DNA from: Physcia stellaris
Lineage: Eukaryota > Ascomycota > Lecanoromycetes > Caliciales > Physciaceae
Reading direction: 5' to 3'
NCBI GenBank assembly: GCA_018902385.1
Contig: JABSSW010000016.1
Location: forward strand, 620,001-684,000
DNA: 64,000 bases
Program-made: the position numbers and the translations under genes
In this document: positions 1-12,800 of the stretch, in pieces
Numbering within the stretch: position 1 is the stretch's first letter
Layout of the letters: every line of letters begins with the position of its first letter
Notes under the pieces: generated by a model
What the model saw: the letters and a program-made list of their open reading frames with translations, nothing else
The model's database searches: none
What the model was told of the DNA's origin: nothing

Positions 1-113
1 AACCCCTTTACTCGATTCTTCGGACACTTAGCCCCCGGCAAGTATTTCCCTTGTTCCCTTCCTCCATCGGCACTGCTCAGACTCTCGGTGTTCCCAAGGG
101 AGTGTCGCCTAAC

Positions 114-3100
114 ATGGCGGACGAAGCAGCGGAAGCAGCGTTCTTGGACGCGATGAGGGCCCAGAACGATGCAGTTGGAGGTCAGGAGATCAATGGGATA
201 ACTAGCCAACAGCAAACAGATTCTGTCTCTGATGATGAATATGATCCTGCCGCGGTGTTGCCTGCAGAGTCTCTTTCTCCTGATGCGCAAAATCCTGCTG
301 TCCATATCTCTTCTACATCATCTATCAGTGCTGTGAAGCCTGTTATTTCATCTGCGTCCCAGGAACCACATCTTGCCACCGCCGCTTCCACTTATGACGA
401 TGCTCAAGGGTCCGATCAGTCTCGATCAATGTCACCGGACTCAACACAATCAGTACCAGGCAGTCCTCCGATTATATCTCAAACCAAAAGCGAGAGTATG
501 AACAGACACCCCGGGCTTGAGGCGACTACGGACAGCGCCGGATTGGAACCGGGAACAATCACAAACGGGCAACCCCTTGACCAAGCATCTCCTACCATTC
601 CCAATACTTTACCTAATAGTATCAGCACAGACCATGTATCAATACAAAATAATGTGCAAGGTGTTCCATCTGCCGAATCTGTCCAAAATAGCGTTGCCCT
701 TTCAATCTCTAATGTCCCTGCTCCTGCAAATGATATTGAAGCTACTTCTGATGGTAAGTCTGTAGCTGAGGCATCAACATCAGCTCCACAACCACAATCA
801 CAATCGAAAGCGAAGACTGAAACAGCACCCGCTTCTACAACTTCCGTACCAAAGGCTCGGTTACCGCACGACCGCATTGGCATACTAGAGGATAGAATTC
901 AAGCGGATCCACGTGGCGATACTGACGCTTGGCTTGCATTAATATCCGAACATCGACAACGAGGGAAGATTAACGATGCCCGCAAGACTTATGATCGTTT
1001 CTTCGAGGTTTTCCCCTCTGCAGTAAGCTCATCCACTTCCGTTAGAAGCTTAAGGATTGGCTAATGGTATGGATGACAGGCTGAAATCTGGGCGGCTTAT
1101 GCGAAGATGGAGAACGAATCCCAAGAGCGTCAGAAATTGGAGCATATCTTTTCCAAGACGCTGCCGAATATCCCTCATCTTCAACTCTGGTCGATGTATA
1201 TAGACCACATTCGCCGTGTTAACAACCTTGCCACGGATACGAATGGGGAGGCTCGGAAAACCATCTCGCAAGCCTATGAGGCTACATTGCAGCGTGTTGG
1301 CCTTGACAAGGAAGCTGGCAAATTATGGCAGGATCACATTCAGTTCCTCAAGTCTGGCCCAGGCGTCGTTGGAGGTAGTAGCTGGCAGGACCAGCAAAAG
1401 ATGGACGGACTCCGCAAGGCATATCGGCGAGCAATATGCGTTCCAAACCAGGCTGTCGGTACACTTTGGAAAGAGTATGATGTATTCGAGAATGGTTTGA
1501 ACAAGGTCACTGTAAGTACTTCATATTTAATATCCGAACGTGAAGCTAATATCAGCTTAAGGCACGAAAGTTCCTTAATGAGATTTCCCCATCCTTCGTG
1601 ACCGCTCGGAGTTCGAACGTTCAGCTTCAGAACATCACCCGAAATCTACGACGAAATACCGTCCCCGTTCTTCCACCTGCTCCAGGCTGTGAAGGGTACG
1701 AACAATACATGGAGCAACTCGGGATCTGGAAGCAGTGGATAGAGTGGGAAATAGGCGATCCACTTGTTTTTAGAAAGAACAACGACTTCGACGCTTATAA
1801 AGCGCGGGTTCTTTTCGTCTATAAACAAGCACTTATATCTTTAAGATTTTGGCCAGAAATTTGGTTCGAAGCCGTTGAATTCTGCTTCTCAAATGACCTG
1901 GATGAAATAGGCAATGATCTGTTGAACAAGGGTATCGAAGCTAATCCAGAGAGCTGTTTGCTCACCTTCAAAAAGGCAGATCGCTATGAGCTTGCAACAG
2001 CGGGCGAAGAAGGGGATTCAGCCGCCAAACGGCGAGGTAAGGCTATTAAGGGGATTTACAAGGTCCTTCTTGACTCGCTCTATGAAGCTATGGCCAAGGA
2101 GAAATCACGGGAGGCTCAGGAGTTGGCCCAGATCGAAGCGCAATACGCCGGTCAGGCTGAACAAACAATCGAGAATGCAGACGATGGCGAGGAAGAGCCC
2201 AATGAACAAGAGGTTTCTGAGCTCGAGCAACGTAAAGCACAGCATATTGACGGCGCTAGGAGGAGTAGCGCCGCGTACACTCACATGCTTAAGAAAACCG
2301 TGACGTTCTCTTGGATAGCTTTGATGCGATCAATGCGCCGTGTACAAGGAAAAGGTCGACCCAAGGATGATGAACTTGGAGGTTCGAGGATGGTCTTTGG
2401 AGACGCGAGAAAGAGAGGTCAAGTCACAACGGACCTCTACATTGAGAGTGCTTACATAGAATTTCATTGCTACGAGCCCGAAGCCACGCGTAAAATTTTC
2501 GAGCGTGGACTGAAGCTATATCCCGATGACGAGCAATTTGCCCTTGAATACATCCGGCATCTCACCAACAATAGTGAACATACCAGTAAGTACTCCTTGT
2601 ACAGCTTCCGCAACGCTTCTAACAGTGCCCCCAGACGCGCGTGTCATATTCGAGACCATCGTATCCAAGTTGCTGGCAAAACCCGAAACACGTACAAAGG
2701 CAAAGCCGCTATTTGCGTTCTTCCATGACTTCGAATCTCGCTACGGCGAATTGACAGGGATTATGAAATTAGAAGCTCGTATGCGAGAGAACTTTCCTGA
2801 AGATCCTACACTCAGCCTGTTCTCCCGACGCTTCATAGCCCCCGAATTCGATCCAAGAGCAGTCCGGGTCATAGTTTCTCCTGCTGCACAAACTAGACCA
2901 AAATTCTTTCCTGTTCCGAGCATAGAAGCCCCTATGGCTGTTCAAGATACACCACCACAGCCTGTGGTTCAGACCGGCAATTCACCCAAGCGCCCATTGC
3001 CATTAGAAGATTCAGACAACGAGGGGGGTCGCCCGCGAAAGGTCGCTCGTGCTGATTCACCTCTTCCTAAAGGTGCAGCTGGCCGTCGAGTGGAACAACG

Positions 3101-3811
3101 ACGAGCTCAACGAAACGAAACACCTCACATCGATGGAGCTACCTCAAGTCATGTCCCTGCCCCGCGTCGCTGCATCCCAATCTCAACTTCTTCCTCCAAA
3201 TATTACCTAAAGCTCAGCTCTTCAATGATTCAGAGATGACCCCAATTATCCCGGCGAAAGCGGTACGGTTTTTACAAGACACATATGTTCCGAGCGACTT
3301 TGCCGAGTATGAGAGATGGAAGAAGTCCAGACCGGCTATGTCGGGCATACCACAACCGCCACAACCTCCACATCACCTGCAGCAACCTCCGCCGCTGCCA
3401 CAACATATGGGCTACGGGCAAACTGCGAACCAAGGACATTATATGCCACCCATGCCGTCAATCCCGCCTCAACCGCATGGTCAGTATAATGGTGGGTATC
3501 CTGGGTTTCCTTCACAGTCTGTTCCCCCACCGGATCCACGAAATGGTCTGATGCACAATGGAGGAGGTAACGATCCTCGTAATGCATATGGTCAGAGTTT
3601 TGTGTCTCATCCCCAGACACCCTCTCTTGGAGACCCTCGAGGCCCGCCGTCCGCTACGGCCATTCCACCTCCGTCGCTGAACATGTCATCCCAGAATCCA
3701 TTTGGTGAGCACCCTTTGACAGCTGAGCAATTTTCTGCTCTTATCGAGGAACAAAGACAGAGACTTGCATTTCACACTACGATCCTTGAACAGCATCCTT
3801 TTCTCCGTTAA
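114..3811 (+). CDS. rna14: mRNA 3'-end-processing protein RNA14 (CstF77 family)
   Basis: Subunit of the cleavage/polyadenylation factor CF IA; scaffold for pre-mRNA 3'-end formation in the nucleus. Exons: 114-1022, 1080-1511, 1562-2585, 2635-3811. A long Ser/Thr/Gln-rich N-terminus leads into a HAT-repeat/Suf region starting near HDRIGILEDRI. The second splice gives GLNKVTARKFLNE and the third HTNARVIFE, both typical of the family. The C-terminus is Pro-rich. I chose the ATG at 114 because the frame upstream has no ATG. The exons sum to one base short of a multiple of three. The frame changes between KGAAGRR (about 3085) and FFLQILPKAQ (about 3190). Either a base is missing, for example in the C run at 3160-3163, or there is a poor 59-bp intron at 3090-3148. 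Identity is firm; the last exon is uncertain. Confidence 0.92.
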
Positions 3812-5660
3812 CATCTCTACTAGGTCACTATCCTTATGCTAGATGAGCATTCACAAGTCAAACCCCTGTGTTTTACATTCCTGCCCATTCCATCCTTAAA
3901 ATTAGACACGCCATCCCGCATGGCCTTTATTCGGAGTTGAGGGATACCTGCATCGGATGGAAATGCACGCAGGCTGGCGGTCTACCATTTTCGTTGCAGG
4001 CGTTGGGTGCTTTCAGATCTACAGGGATGCATTACAAAAGCGCTGTAGGCACTTACGGAGGTTACAGGTTGGAAGTACTTGCATGGATCTGATGGTAGGG
4101 TTTAGGTACGGCATATGCAACATCTGTATTTTGTATGCACCTCAAACGGTTTGAGGAAAGAAAAATAGGATGATTTACACAACAACCTCTTTCTCTCATT
4201 CGGAAATCCAGACCCCGGGATCCCAAATTTGTCCCAATCATTGCGTGAACTGTTCCTGAACCCAACCTTATGAATGAAAGCTGCCTTTGGCATTGAAGAT
4301 TGATTATTCCCGCAGTTCAAAAGTCGACTGGAAAATATGGAGTGCTTCAATATGCGTGTTTGTTGTCTGAAATGCTAGACATCAAAGTAAGGAAGTGCTC
4401 GGTGCATTGCAAAGCCTCTATTGATCACCTTTCCATGCCTCCAGCCTTCGGTTGACGCTGTCTCGGCTGGGACATCACGGTAAGACTGGGATGTTGCCTC
4501 CTACTAACCTTGCACCTGGGATGTTGCCTCCTACTAACCTTGCACCAGCACTCGTCTCACACCAGGTTGTCACTTGCAAACAAATGCGTAGATGCTCACT
4601 TGGATCTCATCCCAAAAGATGGTCTACTGACTTAAGGAAAATAAATCAAGACATCGTCCACAAATGTCCACTCGAAAAGTTCTTGCGGCAAGTACCGTAG
4701 CTGGCGTAGGTAAGCTTGCAGCCGCGTCTGAGTGGAGGCTAGCGTCCGCGTCTAGCGATATCATATTCGAACTTCCTGCCATCCTCCCTCCATCTGCAAC
4801 ACTGCATCCCCAATGCAGCAGAACCAGAAGAGACCTATTTCCAATTACAAATCACAATTTTGCATACTCTACTAAGATACATACATCAGAAGACTCATTG
4901 ACCGAATATCGAACGGTAAGTCGGCCCGAGTAGAAGCAATGAGTGAACCAAGCCGTTAGCGCGGTTGTCAAGTTCCGACTTCCGAGTTGTATTAAACACT
5001 CCTTCCTGCCAACAGTGCTCCTTCCTCTATTCACAGTCATCTTGCACCTGCGACCCGCCATTCGGCCTGTGGTCTGCCCTCCTTCTATTGTCCTCTCTTC
5101 ATTGTTCATTGCTTCAGTAATCATCCATTGTTGTTAAGTCATCGATCGAGCAAACAATACTTCACCGCCGACAATCACCTGCCTTGCAGTGGCTGTTTAC
5201 TTAAATTCAACGCAAGTTCTCCCCTCTACCACACGATTACCGTTTTGAGTCACCTCGCAAACTTCACTTCAACGCCTTCTTACCTTGTTACTCCAGACTC
5301 GAATTACCTTCACTCGGAACCTGTAAGTTACTTTTGTCTCATCTGCTGCACGCGCACCTCCAATCAACATCTTTGGTCCTCATTCTTTTCTCACCGCCGT
5401 TCACTGCGGCGCTAGCATCAGCAGGAGGTTTAGCCTTATCTCCAAAGCTTCATTCTTGCTTCAAAGCATCGCTTTAACCTCATTGCCATCAATGTCACCT
5501 CAACAAACTCCCATGCCTTGCACCAGTACAAACTCCCATCCTACCCCAACCCCCAAAAGCCCGCTGTAACCGCGTCTCCTGACTCACATCCCATCCCATC
5601 CCATCCATCCAGACTTCTAGCTAATCTCATTATTGCCCCCAATAGTGACAAACCGTAGAA
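3812..5660. other. Intergenic region, probable Argonaute promoter in right half
   Basis: No reading frame here is supported. The right half (about 4950-5650) is rich in C and T, as expected of a fungal promoter and 5' leader, and carries a CATCC-type simple repeat at 5587-5610. The left part holds the 3' flank of RNA14 and a 30-bp tandem duplication. Confidence 0.6.
4486..4545. repeat. Perfect 30-bp tandem duplication
   Basis: The 30-bp unit beginning ctgggatgttgcctcc occurs twice head to tail, 4486-4515 and 4516-4545, with no mismatch. It lies outside any gene I can support. Perfect identity suggests a recent slippage or repair duplication. Confidence 0.9.
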
Positions 5661-8600
5661 ATGGGTGGCCCCGCAAAGCAGCGTGCCAAGAAGGATCGTC
5701 AGGCTTTGAGGGACTCGGACAATAACCACCAAGCTCCTCCTGTGAAGCAGACTCTTCGTGCCTACGATGGCCCAGGCGAATCGTCTCGTGGAGCTCCTGC
5801 CTCCTCTGCAGGTGGATCCCAAGGCCGTGGACGTGCTGGGTCCACTGCCCCCCTTCAGCTGCTGTCCGTAGCCCTTCTCGTGGACGCGATCCCAGCCAGG
5901 TTCGCGGAACTTCGACTAACCTCTTGCCCGACCGCTCTGCGTTGATGAAAGCTGCACGCTTGGTTGATTTGCCAGGAAATGCCTATCAACTTGGTAACGA
6001 GGTAAGTAGTCATTGCCAGGTCTTAAAAAGGACCAAATATCTCCATTGCGTTGCCAGTGAATTGTTTCCCGGGTTTTCTCATCTATTGTCAATCACTGTA
6101 ACAGGTGGTTGACACCCCAGCTCTCACATCTCATTGCTATTGTTCCCTATTCCACATCCTTTTCAGTCACTGCATTCACAGCTGATTCCTCACCACTTCC
6201 CTACTGCTTCCTTTCCGCTTCCTCTCCCGCTAGACATTCACCTTTCGCCCGATCGGGAAGGAAGCGACATTCGTCGTATACTTAAACCCCTCTCCTCCAC
6301 CAATCCTCCCTCCCTTTTACATATCATCAAATCCCTATCCACATCGAGCATCAAGCACTAGCACTTTTAAACCTTCTACAACCTAACTACCCATCTATCT
6401 ATTGGCCTTGGTTCTTGTCTTCTGCATTGGCTACTCATTGGTACGAACGTTATCATTTGGCATACCTCGGTTTGCATTGGCACTGTTGTGATCTTAGATC
6501 AGATATCAGATCAGGCTGTTCTCAAGCCATCCCTATTTTCAAGTCAAGATTGTCCCAGCTGCTGCAATGGCTTTGAATCCTACCTCCAACCCCTCTTCTG
6601 AACTCCCCTCCGGCTCTGATCCTGCCAAACCTACCTCATTTATAATTCCTGGTTCAGCGGACGCTCACGCATTCGTTACCCCGGAGATTGCCTTGAAATT
6701 CAGGGCGTTCTTGGATGGCTTCGAGCGTGCTAACAATGTTTGGCACCAGCAATACAAAGGCTTGAAGTGCATTGACCGTCCTGCCTTCAGTACGGCTGGG
6801 AAAGAAGCTATTGTTGCTGTCAATTCGCACAAAGTGCTTAAATTACCTACCATCCCTATCTTTCAATATGATGTAAGTCACAGTCCAGGACATCTACCGA
6901 GACTCTCACTGATGCATCTGGTTCAGGTCACTATTGGGAATGGAGCTGAGAGCCGTGGCTTGGTCAAGGCCGTCTGGCACTCGAAGACGGTGCAAACCAA
7001 GTTCCCCCCTGGAGTCCTTTTTGATGGGAACAAGCTCGCATGGTAAGTGAAATAGCTCCACTTCTCATGACTCATGCTCATAAAGTACAGGCACTTGAAG
7101 GATGTCGGCCAAGAGCTTCGCTTCATGGTCGATCTTGACGCTGAGCGTGGTCAGCAATCTCGCGCTGACAACACTCACCGTGTTGCGATTAAGCGCACTG
7201 CGACATTACAACTCAATCAACTTCAGGCCTACCTTGATGGCCAGATCCAGATGGATGAGACCGTGATATCGGCTATCACATTCTTAGATCATCTTTTGCG
7301 CGAGATGCCGAGCCGCAATACTATCAACATTCGGCGTTCCTATTTTGACCGTCTCGGGACCGATCGGGCAGCACTTGGTCAGGGTGTTGAGGCTATGAAG
7401 GGAGTTTACCAGTCCATGCGTGCTGCTCAGGTGATTTCAAACTTGGCCCTTAATCCTTTATCCAAACTGACCAATCTTCCTTCAGGGCAAGCATATGGTT
7501 GTAAATGTTGATGTCTCTAATGCGGTCTTCTGGAACCAACAGTCTTTGACGAACGCCGCCCGTGAATTGACCGGGTGTAGTTCTGCTTCCGACCTGGCCA
7601 ATAAATCGCAGCCAAGCCGCCCTAATATCAACGCTCCAATCCAGGACTCTCCGGCAATGGTTGCCATGCGTAAGCTGAAGAAGAATCAGTTCACCGTGAG
7701 ACATAGGGGGCGCACGCAGAAGGAAGGTAAGTTCCAAGTTTCGCTTTTGTATCACCTTTTACATCATCTGCTGACCCACATTAGTGGAGAAAATCTGGAC
7801 GATTAAGGCCATTGTTAGTCTTACTCCAAGAACCAAAAAATTCCAGATTAAGGATCGCGTTACCAAAGACCCGATCAAAGAGGTCACAATCGAGCAATAC
7901 TATCTTGAGAAGTACAATGTTCGTCTTATGGAACCTAACCTTCCATTGGTGGAGACGACGAAGAAGGACGTCTTTTATCCGATGGAGCTCTGCCACCTCA
8001 CCAAAGGACAGCGTTACCCCTACAAGCTCAACGAGATTCAGGTAAGCTACATGCTCTCTCTTGAGAATCATGATCTAACAAAGGCGACAGACCGCTGCGA
8101 TGATCAAATTTGCAGTCACTCGACCAGAGGGTCGGAAGGCAGCTATTGCAGCTGGCCTTGAAATACTGAACTGGAGCGGCGATAGGTACTTGCAGAATTA
8201 TGGCCTTCAGATCGACAACAAGATGCTGCAAACCAAGGCCCGAGTCTTGGATCCCCCTACGATCTTGTTCGGGGCTAATGCTAAGGTCGAGCCCAAATTT
8301 TCTGGCCGCTGGGACTTACGTGGCAAGAAGTTCTTGATAGGCAATGTAGCCCCTTTGAAATCGTGGGGCGTATGCGTGTTCCTGGACGGGGGTAAGTTCC
8401 AACTATCTCTAGAGCTTCACTGTTACTTGCTAATAGTATTCGCAGAACACCCTCGCAAGCAGACACCCAGCGGTTCATTGCAACATTTGTCCAAACGTAC
8501 AAGGCCCATGGCGGTCGCGTCGAGAACTCCAACCCGGCCATGATCCAAGGAGTCCCAGACATCGGTCAAGCAGTTCATACCCTCTTTCAAGCTGCTGGAA

Positions 8601-9862
8601 ATCAGTCTCAGATCCGCCCTCAAATGCTTGTGTTCATCCTACCAGGCAAGAACACTGAAATGTACTCCCGCATCAAGAAGTCTACCGACTGCCGCTTCGG
8701 TGTTATGTCGCAGTGTATGCAGGCTGTGCATGTAGCCAAGAACAATCCGCAGTATCACTCTAATGTCTGTATGAAGTTCAACGCCAAGTTGGGCGGGACT
8801 ACGAACAAGGTGGCATTGGTAGGTTCAGTTTGCTACTATGTACACGTCTTTTACTGATGTCATTTATAGAAAGGCCAACCAGCTATGAAAGGGCACTTCG
8901 GCAAGCCTACAATGATCATCGGGGCCGATGTCTCGCATGCTGCTCCTGGCTCTTTGGCACCATCTTTCGCAGCAATGACCATGTCGCTCGACACTTACTG
9001 CTCGCGCTATGCTGCAGCTGTTCAGACCAACGGACAGCGGGTAGAACTTATTGCGTCACATACCATTGCCGGCATGATGTCACCATTGTTCAACCACTGG
9101 TCTCAGAATGTTGGACAAGGAAACCTGCCCCAACACGTGATCTACATCCGCGACGGCGTTTCGGCCGCGCAGTATGTGAACATGCTCGCTTTCGAGGTTG
9201 CCTCACTCAAGGGTTTGCTTCATCAACTTTCCAAGCACAATCCCAATTACAAGGTAAGCTTTGTTTTCTGTTTTCAAGATCCTACCATCGGAGCAAACCT
9301 GACTTAGTGCAGGTGAACTTCACCGTGATTGTCGCTGAGAAGCGCCATCACATCCGCCTGTTCCCCGAGCGTGGTCTTGCAGCCGACAAGAATGGCAACC
9401 CGGTTCCTGGCACTTTGGTGGATCGCGATGTTACCGAACCTTTTGGCTATGATTTCTACTTGAATTCACACTCAGCCATCCAAGGTACCGCGAGACCTAC
9501 TCACTACACTGTCATCATGGATGAAGAGAACATGAAGCCAGACGTACTTCAAACAATGATCTACGAGCACGTCTACCAGTATATGCGTGCGACTACACCG
9601 GTGTCACTTCGTAAGTCCTCCATGGCACATGAGAGTGATCTTACTAACGTACATAGACCCTGCCGTGTACTATGCTCATTTGGCTTCTAACCGTGCTCGC
9701 TGTCATGAAGACAAGGGCTACAATGAGCAAGTGCTTGAAGAATTAGGTCAAAAGTCCTCTAGTGGTGACAAGGACAAGGACAAGGACAAGACTGAGGTTA
9801 AGCCACTTTTGGAGTTCCGTGAGAGCCCAGACCACAACGAGTTTGGCATGTGGTATATCTAA
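5661..9862 (+). CDS. Argonaute (PAZ-MID-PIWI), slicer-competent by sequence
   Basis: Small-RNA-guided endonuclease of RNA silencing (QDE-2 class). Core exons: 6567-6872, 6927-7042, 7091-7430, 7486-7726, 7785-8041, 8091-8391, 8446-8818, 8870-9253, 9313-9610, 9657-9862. The N domain has RPAFSTAGKEA. PAZ lies in the middle exons, then MID (LKSWGVCV...). PIWI keeps the DEDH tetrad: GADVSHA, QRVELI, YIRDGVS, PTHYTV. It ends FGMWYI. An upstream exon 5661-6001 encodes a Gly/Arg-rich tract and VDLPGNAYQLGNE, typical of an Argonaute N-terminus. It can join in phase through a 547-bp intron (6002-6548), but it carries its own frame break near 5848. The alternative start is the ATG at 6567. The core lacks one base at the 8391/8446 junction, in a G run. 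A short DKDKDKDK tract lies near the C-terminus. Core is firm; the first exon is about even odds. Confidence 0.88.
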
Positions 9863-12800
9863 GTATCCACCAACTACTTACTACAGGCCTGACAGGGGAC
9901 GAAGGAGTGGAGGTTTGTTTGCTGTTTCTCGAATACCCCTTGCGCGCTGTTTGTCCACTTTCACCCGTGGCAGCACTCACCTAGCATGGATTACCTGACA
10001 CCCAAAAGCTTGCTTGCTTTATCAAAGAGACTGAACCCCTTTTCCCTTCACCTTTTCTACTGCGATTGAAGCTAGGCTTAATCATCGGCATCAGCTAGAC
10101 TGAAGCTATACCTCTACAGGCAGCACGAATGCGAGCGGATATGAGCAATGAGCGATGGAACAATGGGCTTTTGATGCTACCTTAGCTAGATTATCCTTAG
10201 TTAGGCTAGGTAGCGAAAATCAAAGCTCTCCAAAATCCCCTTGTGCTTGACGATGCTTGTGATGCCTTCCACTATGAGCTGGAGATGACTACTGACTACT
10301 GACTATGAACAGATTACCTTATTACCTACCTTTTCACGAAGTTTTGGTAGATGGCTTCGCGGTTCATTTATCCCGTGGTCTGGTACTTGGTCGTGCTGAT
10401 TTTTATTTTGGTTTTACACCGAGGGACATAGGATTTACCCAACTTGGGACGGAATCGGAATGATGGTGTCGATCTTCATATTACGTTATGCTCGTATGTA
10501 TGCTGTGTGTCAAGAGCGAGTATGCGTCTTGTCGTAATGGATGTGTAGCGATGCATCAGGGGAAGATATTATAGCAGCACACTAGATTCGTTACTTGGTG
10601 CACTATGCTTATTGAGTACAGTCAAAGGGGGGGACATGACTTTATGCGGATGGATGTTGCTTGTATGCAGCGAGTTGGGTTGGGTGGTTGGATTTGGTTC
10701 GGGTGCGATTTTTGGTGGAGGGAGATACGGTATGAGTTTGTGACGCACTGATTTGGGGGGACGAGTGCTCCTTTTTCAGTGAGAGGGAGAGAGGGGGAAG
10801 GAGTTTGGGAGTTTGGGAGCTGGGGAGTTGGGGGTTATGAGATTGGAAAGAGAAGGTGAGAGGTAGGCTTTCTCAATCGTTTATCTCCTGTCTCCTATCT
10901 GATATTTTCACCATTCTAGATATAAATCCTTTACAACCGCGATATTGAGCATTGTTATTTTCTTTCTTTGGAGATTTTCTTCCGTGAACATTGTTTCATT
11001 TGAGCAGTGATTCGGAGTTTGGAGAGGTGGACTATGACTTGGTTATTGAGCTTGTTCGGTGTGGATGCCTCCATGTCTTTATGTCTTTGGGGATATGTGG
11101 GGTTGGAGATCATGCATCCATAACGGCCCACAAGAAAGGGATAGAAAGATAATCTCAGATATGGAGTGATTGGCTGAAGTTCGTGAGCTAGGGGGGAGAG
11201 GTGGTCAAGGCAGAGAGATGGGATGGAAATTGTGGAAGTGGCTGTATCTGTTCAGGGATTAAGGAGAGAGGGAAAGAGGGATCAACCAATATGCATTGTA
11301 CATTTGAGGGAATGAGTCACTTTGGGAAGGTCGCTGACACGTGCGAGGCCAGGAGAATGTTAGTGGTGGATATTGTGATCTAAGGCGAGGATCTCGAGTT
11401 GTGAGCCAAGATGGTTATAGTCACGGAGGGAAATCACGGTAGGATGCTTGGTTTGGACTTGCTTTTGGTCTGTTCGGTTTGTGGAATTGTTCTCAGCTAT
11501 GGATCATCTCCCATGCTTTTCAGACTCATCCCGATCTCCGAGTCGTCTACGAAGAGGCCTCTGTACGAGTACCGTTCAAATGAGGCCTAGATACTCCCTC
11601 ATGGGCCCAATAGATCTCTGGATCTTCGGTATTGCTCTTACTTGGAAATCTACATCTTACCTCCGGGTGATAATCAAGTAGAACGAGAAATGGCCTTTCC
11701 TTACTTGCAGAGGCCAGTCTGAGGAGGTCACGAGACGGAGGAGAAGCATGAAGCGCTCTGCTACGTCAGAGTTCACTGGATGCACATGTATCGAAGGGAC
11801 ACATGACAAACAAACAGAAACAAAGAACTCAAAGCTAAACGGCGTTTGAAGTCAAGCAAAATACTCCCAACCAACTCAAGTATCTTCTTCAAGGGATTCT
11901 CGGACAGAGACGCCCCCTCTCCCCTCATTTATCAAACGATTCTCCAAAGGAATGATGAATTCCACCTAAATGACCATATCATTCGAATACTCCGAGAACT
12001 AAAAACATAAGTGTCGCATCTGGACTTTATACACTGATTAACCACTTATTCCATCGCTCCGCCAAGGAGTAAATTCCCGTCCGTTGCTTTTAGAGCGCAG
12101 AGCTGAATGGATGTAATAGGGCCAATTGAGGTGATGGAGGGTGAAGAGGTATGTATATATGTATTCGGAGCAGGTAGCGATGTGCATTTACTTGGAGGAG
12201 GAGCCTTTTTCGGTGAACGCTATGATATAACGAAAGATGTCTTTGTATCAAGAGTGTGGGGGTGACAAAATCTCTCCGCGCACGGTAAGAGGGAAGGGTA
12301 AGAGTAGGTCGCGCCTTGGATGAACAGTGTAGGATCGGTGAGACGCTGAATGCCTTGTTGGCAGAAGCTCTACTTAGCTTTGCAAATTGGCAAATGAAAG
12401 TTTTGTTTCCGAGGAAGAAACTACGTGGAATCCAATTTGATATTTCAGAAAGGTGGGAATCTTATGCAGACAGAGGAAAGCTCCAAGCTATGCCAACGGG
12501 GTTGTCCTCGGGACTCGCTTCCGATGGATAAAGATAGAGACATGTGTTTCACAATCATGTCATCCCTAGCAGACGCCCTTGGGGTCTGGTCCTGCTAGGT
12601 AGTAAACTTGCCCGAAAATGGACTCTTACACGAGAAGCGCCAGTATAAATGGAGAAGCATAAATGGAGATTCATAAATCAGTCCGGTATAGAATGCTTAA
12701 TGGGGACTAGATGTAGGAGTGATACATCCATAAGTAACGAACCCAGATTTATCTATGACCCGTGAAATGAAAACGTACGTCGTCAATGCAAGCCAGCATA

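Noticed and set aside
3090-3148. Extra intron in the last RNA14 exon
   Set aside because: It would restore the frame, but the donor GTGGAA is poor, no clear branch site is present, and it would remove part of a conserved basic block; a missing base is simpler.
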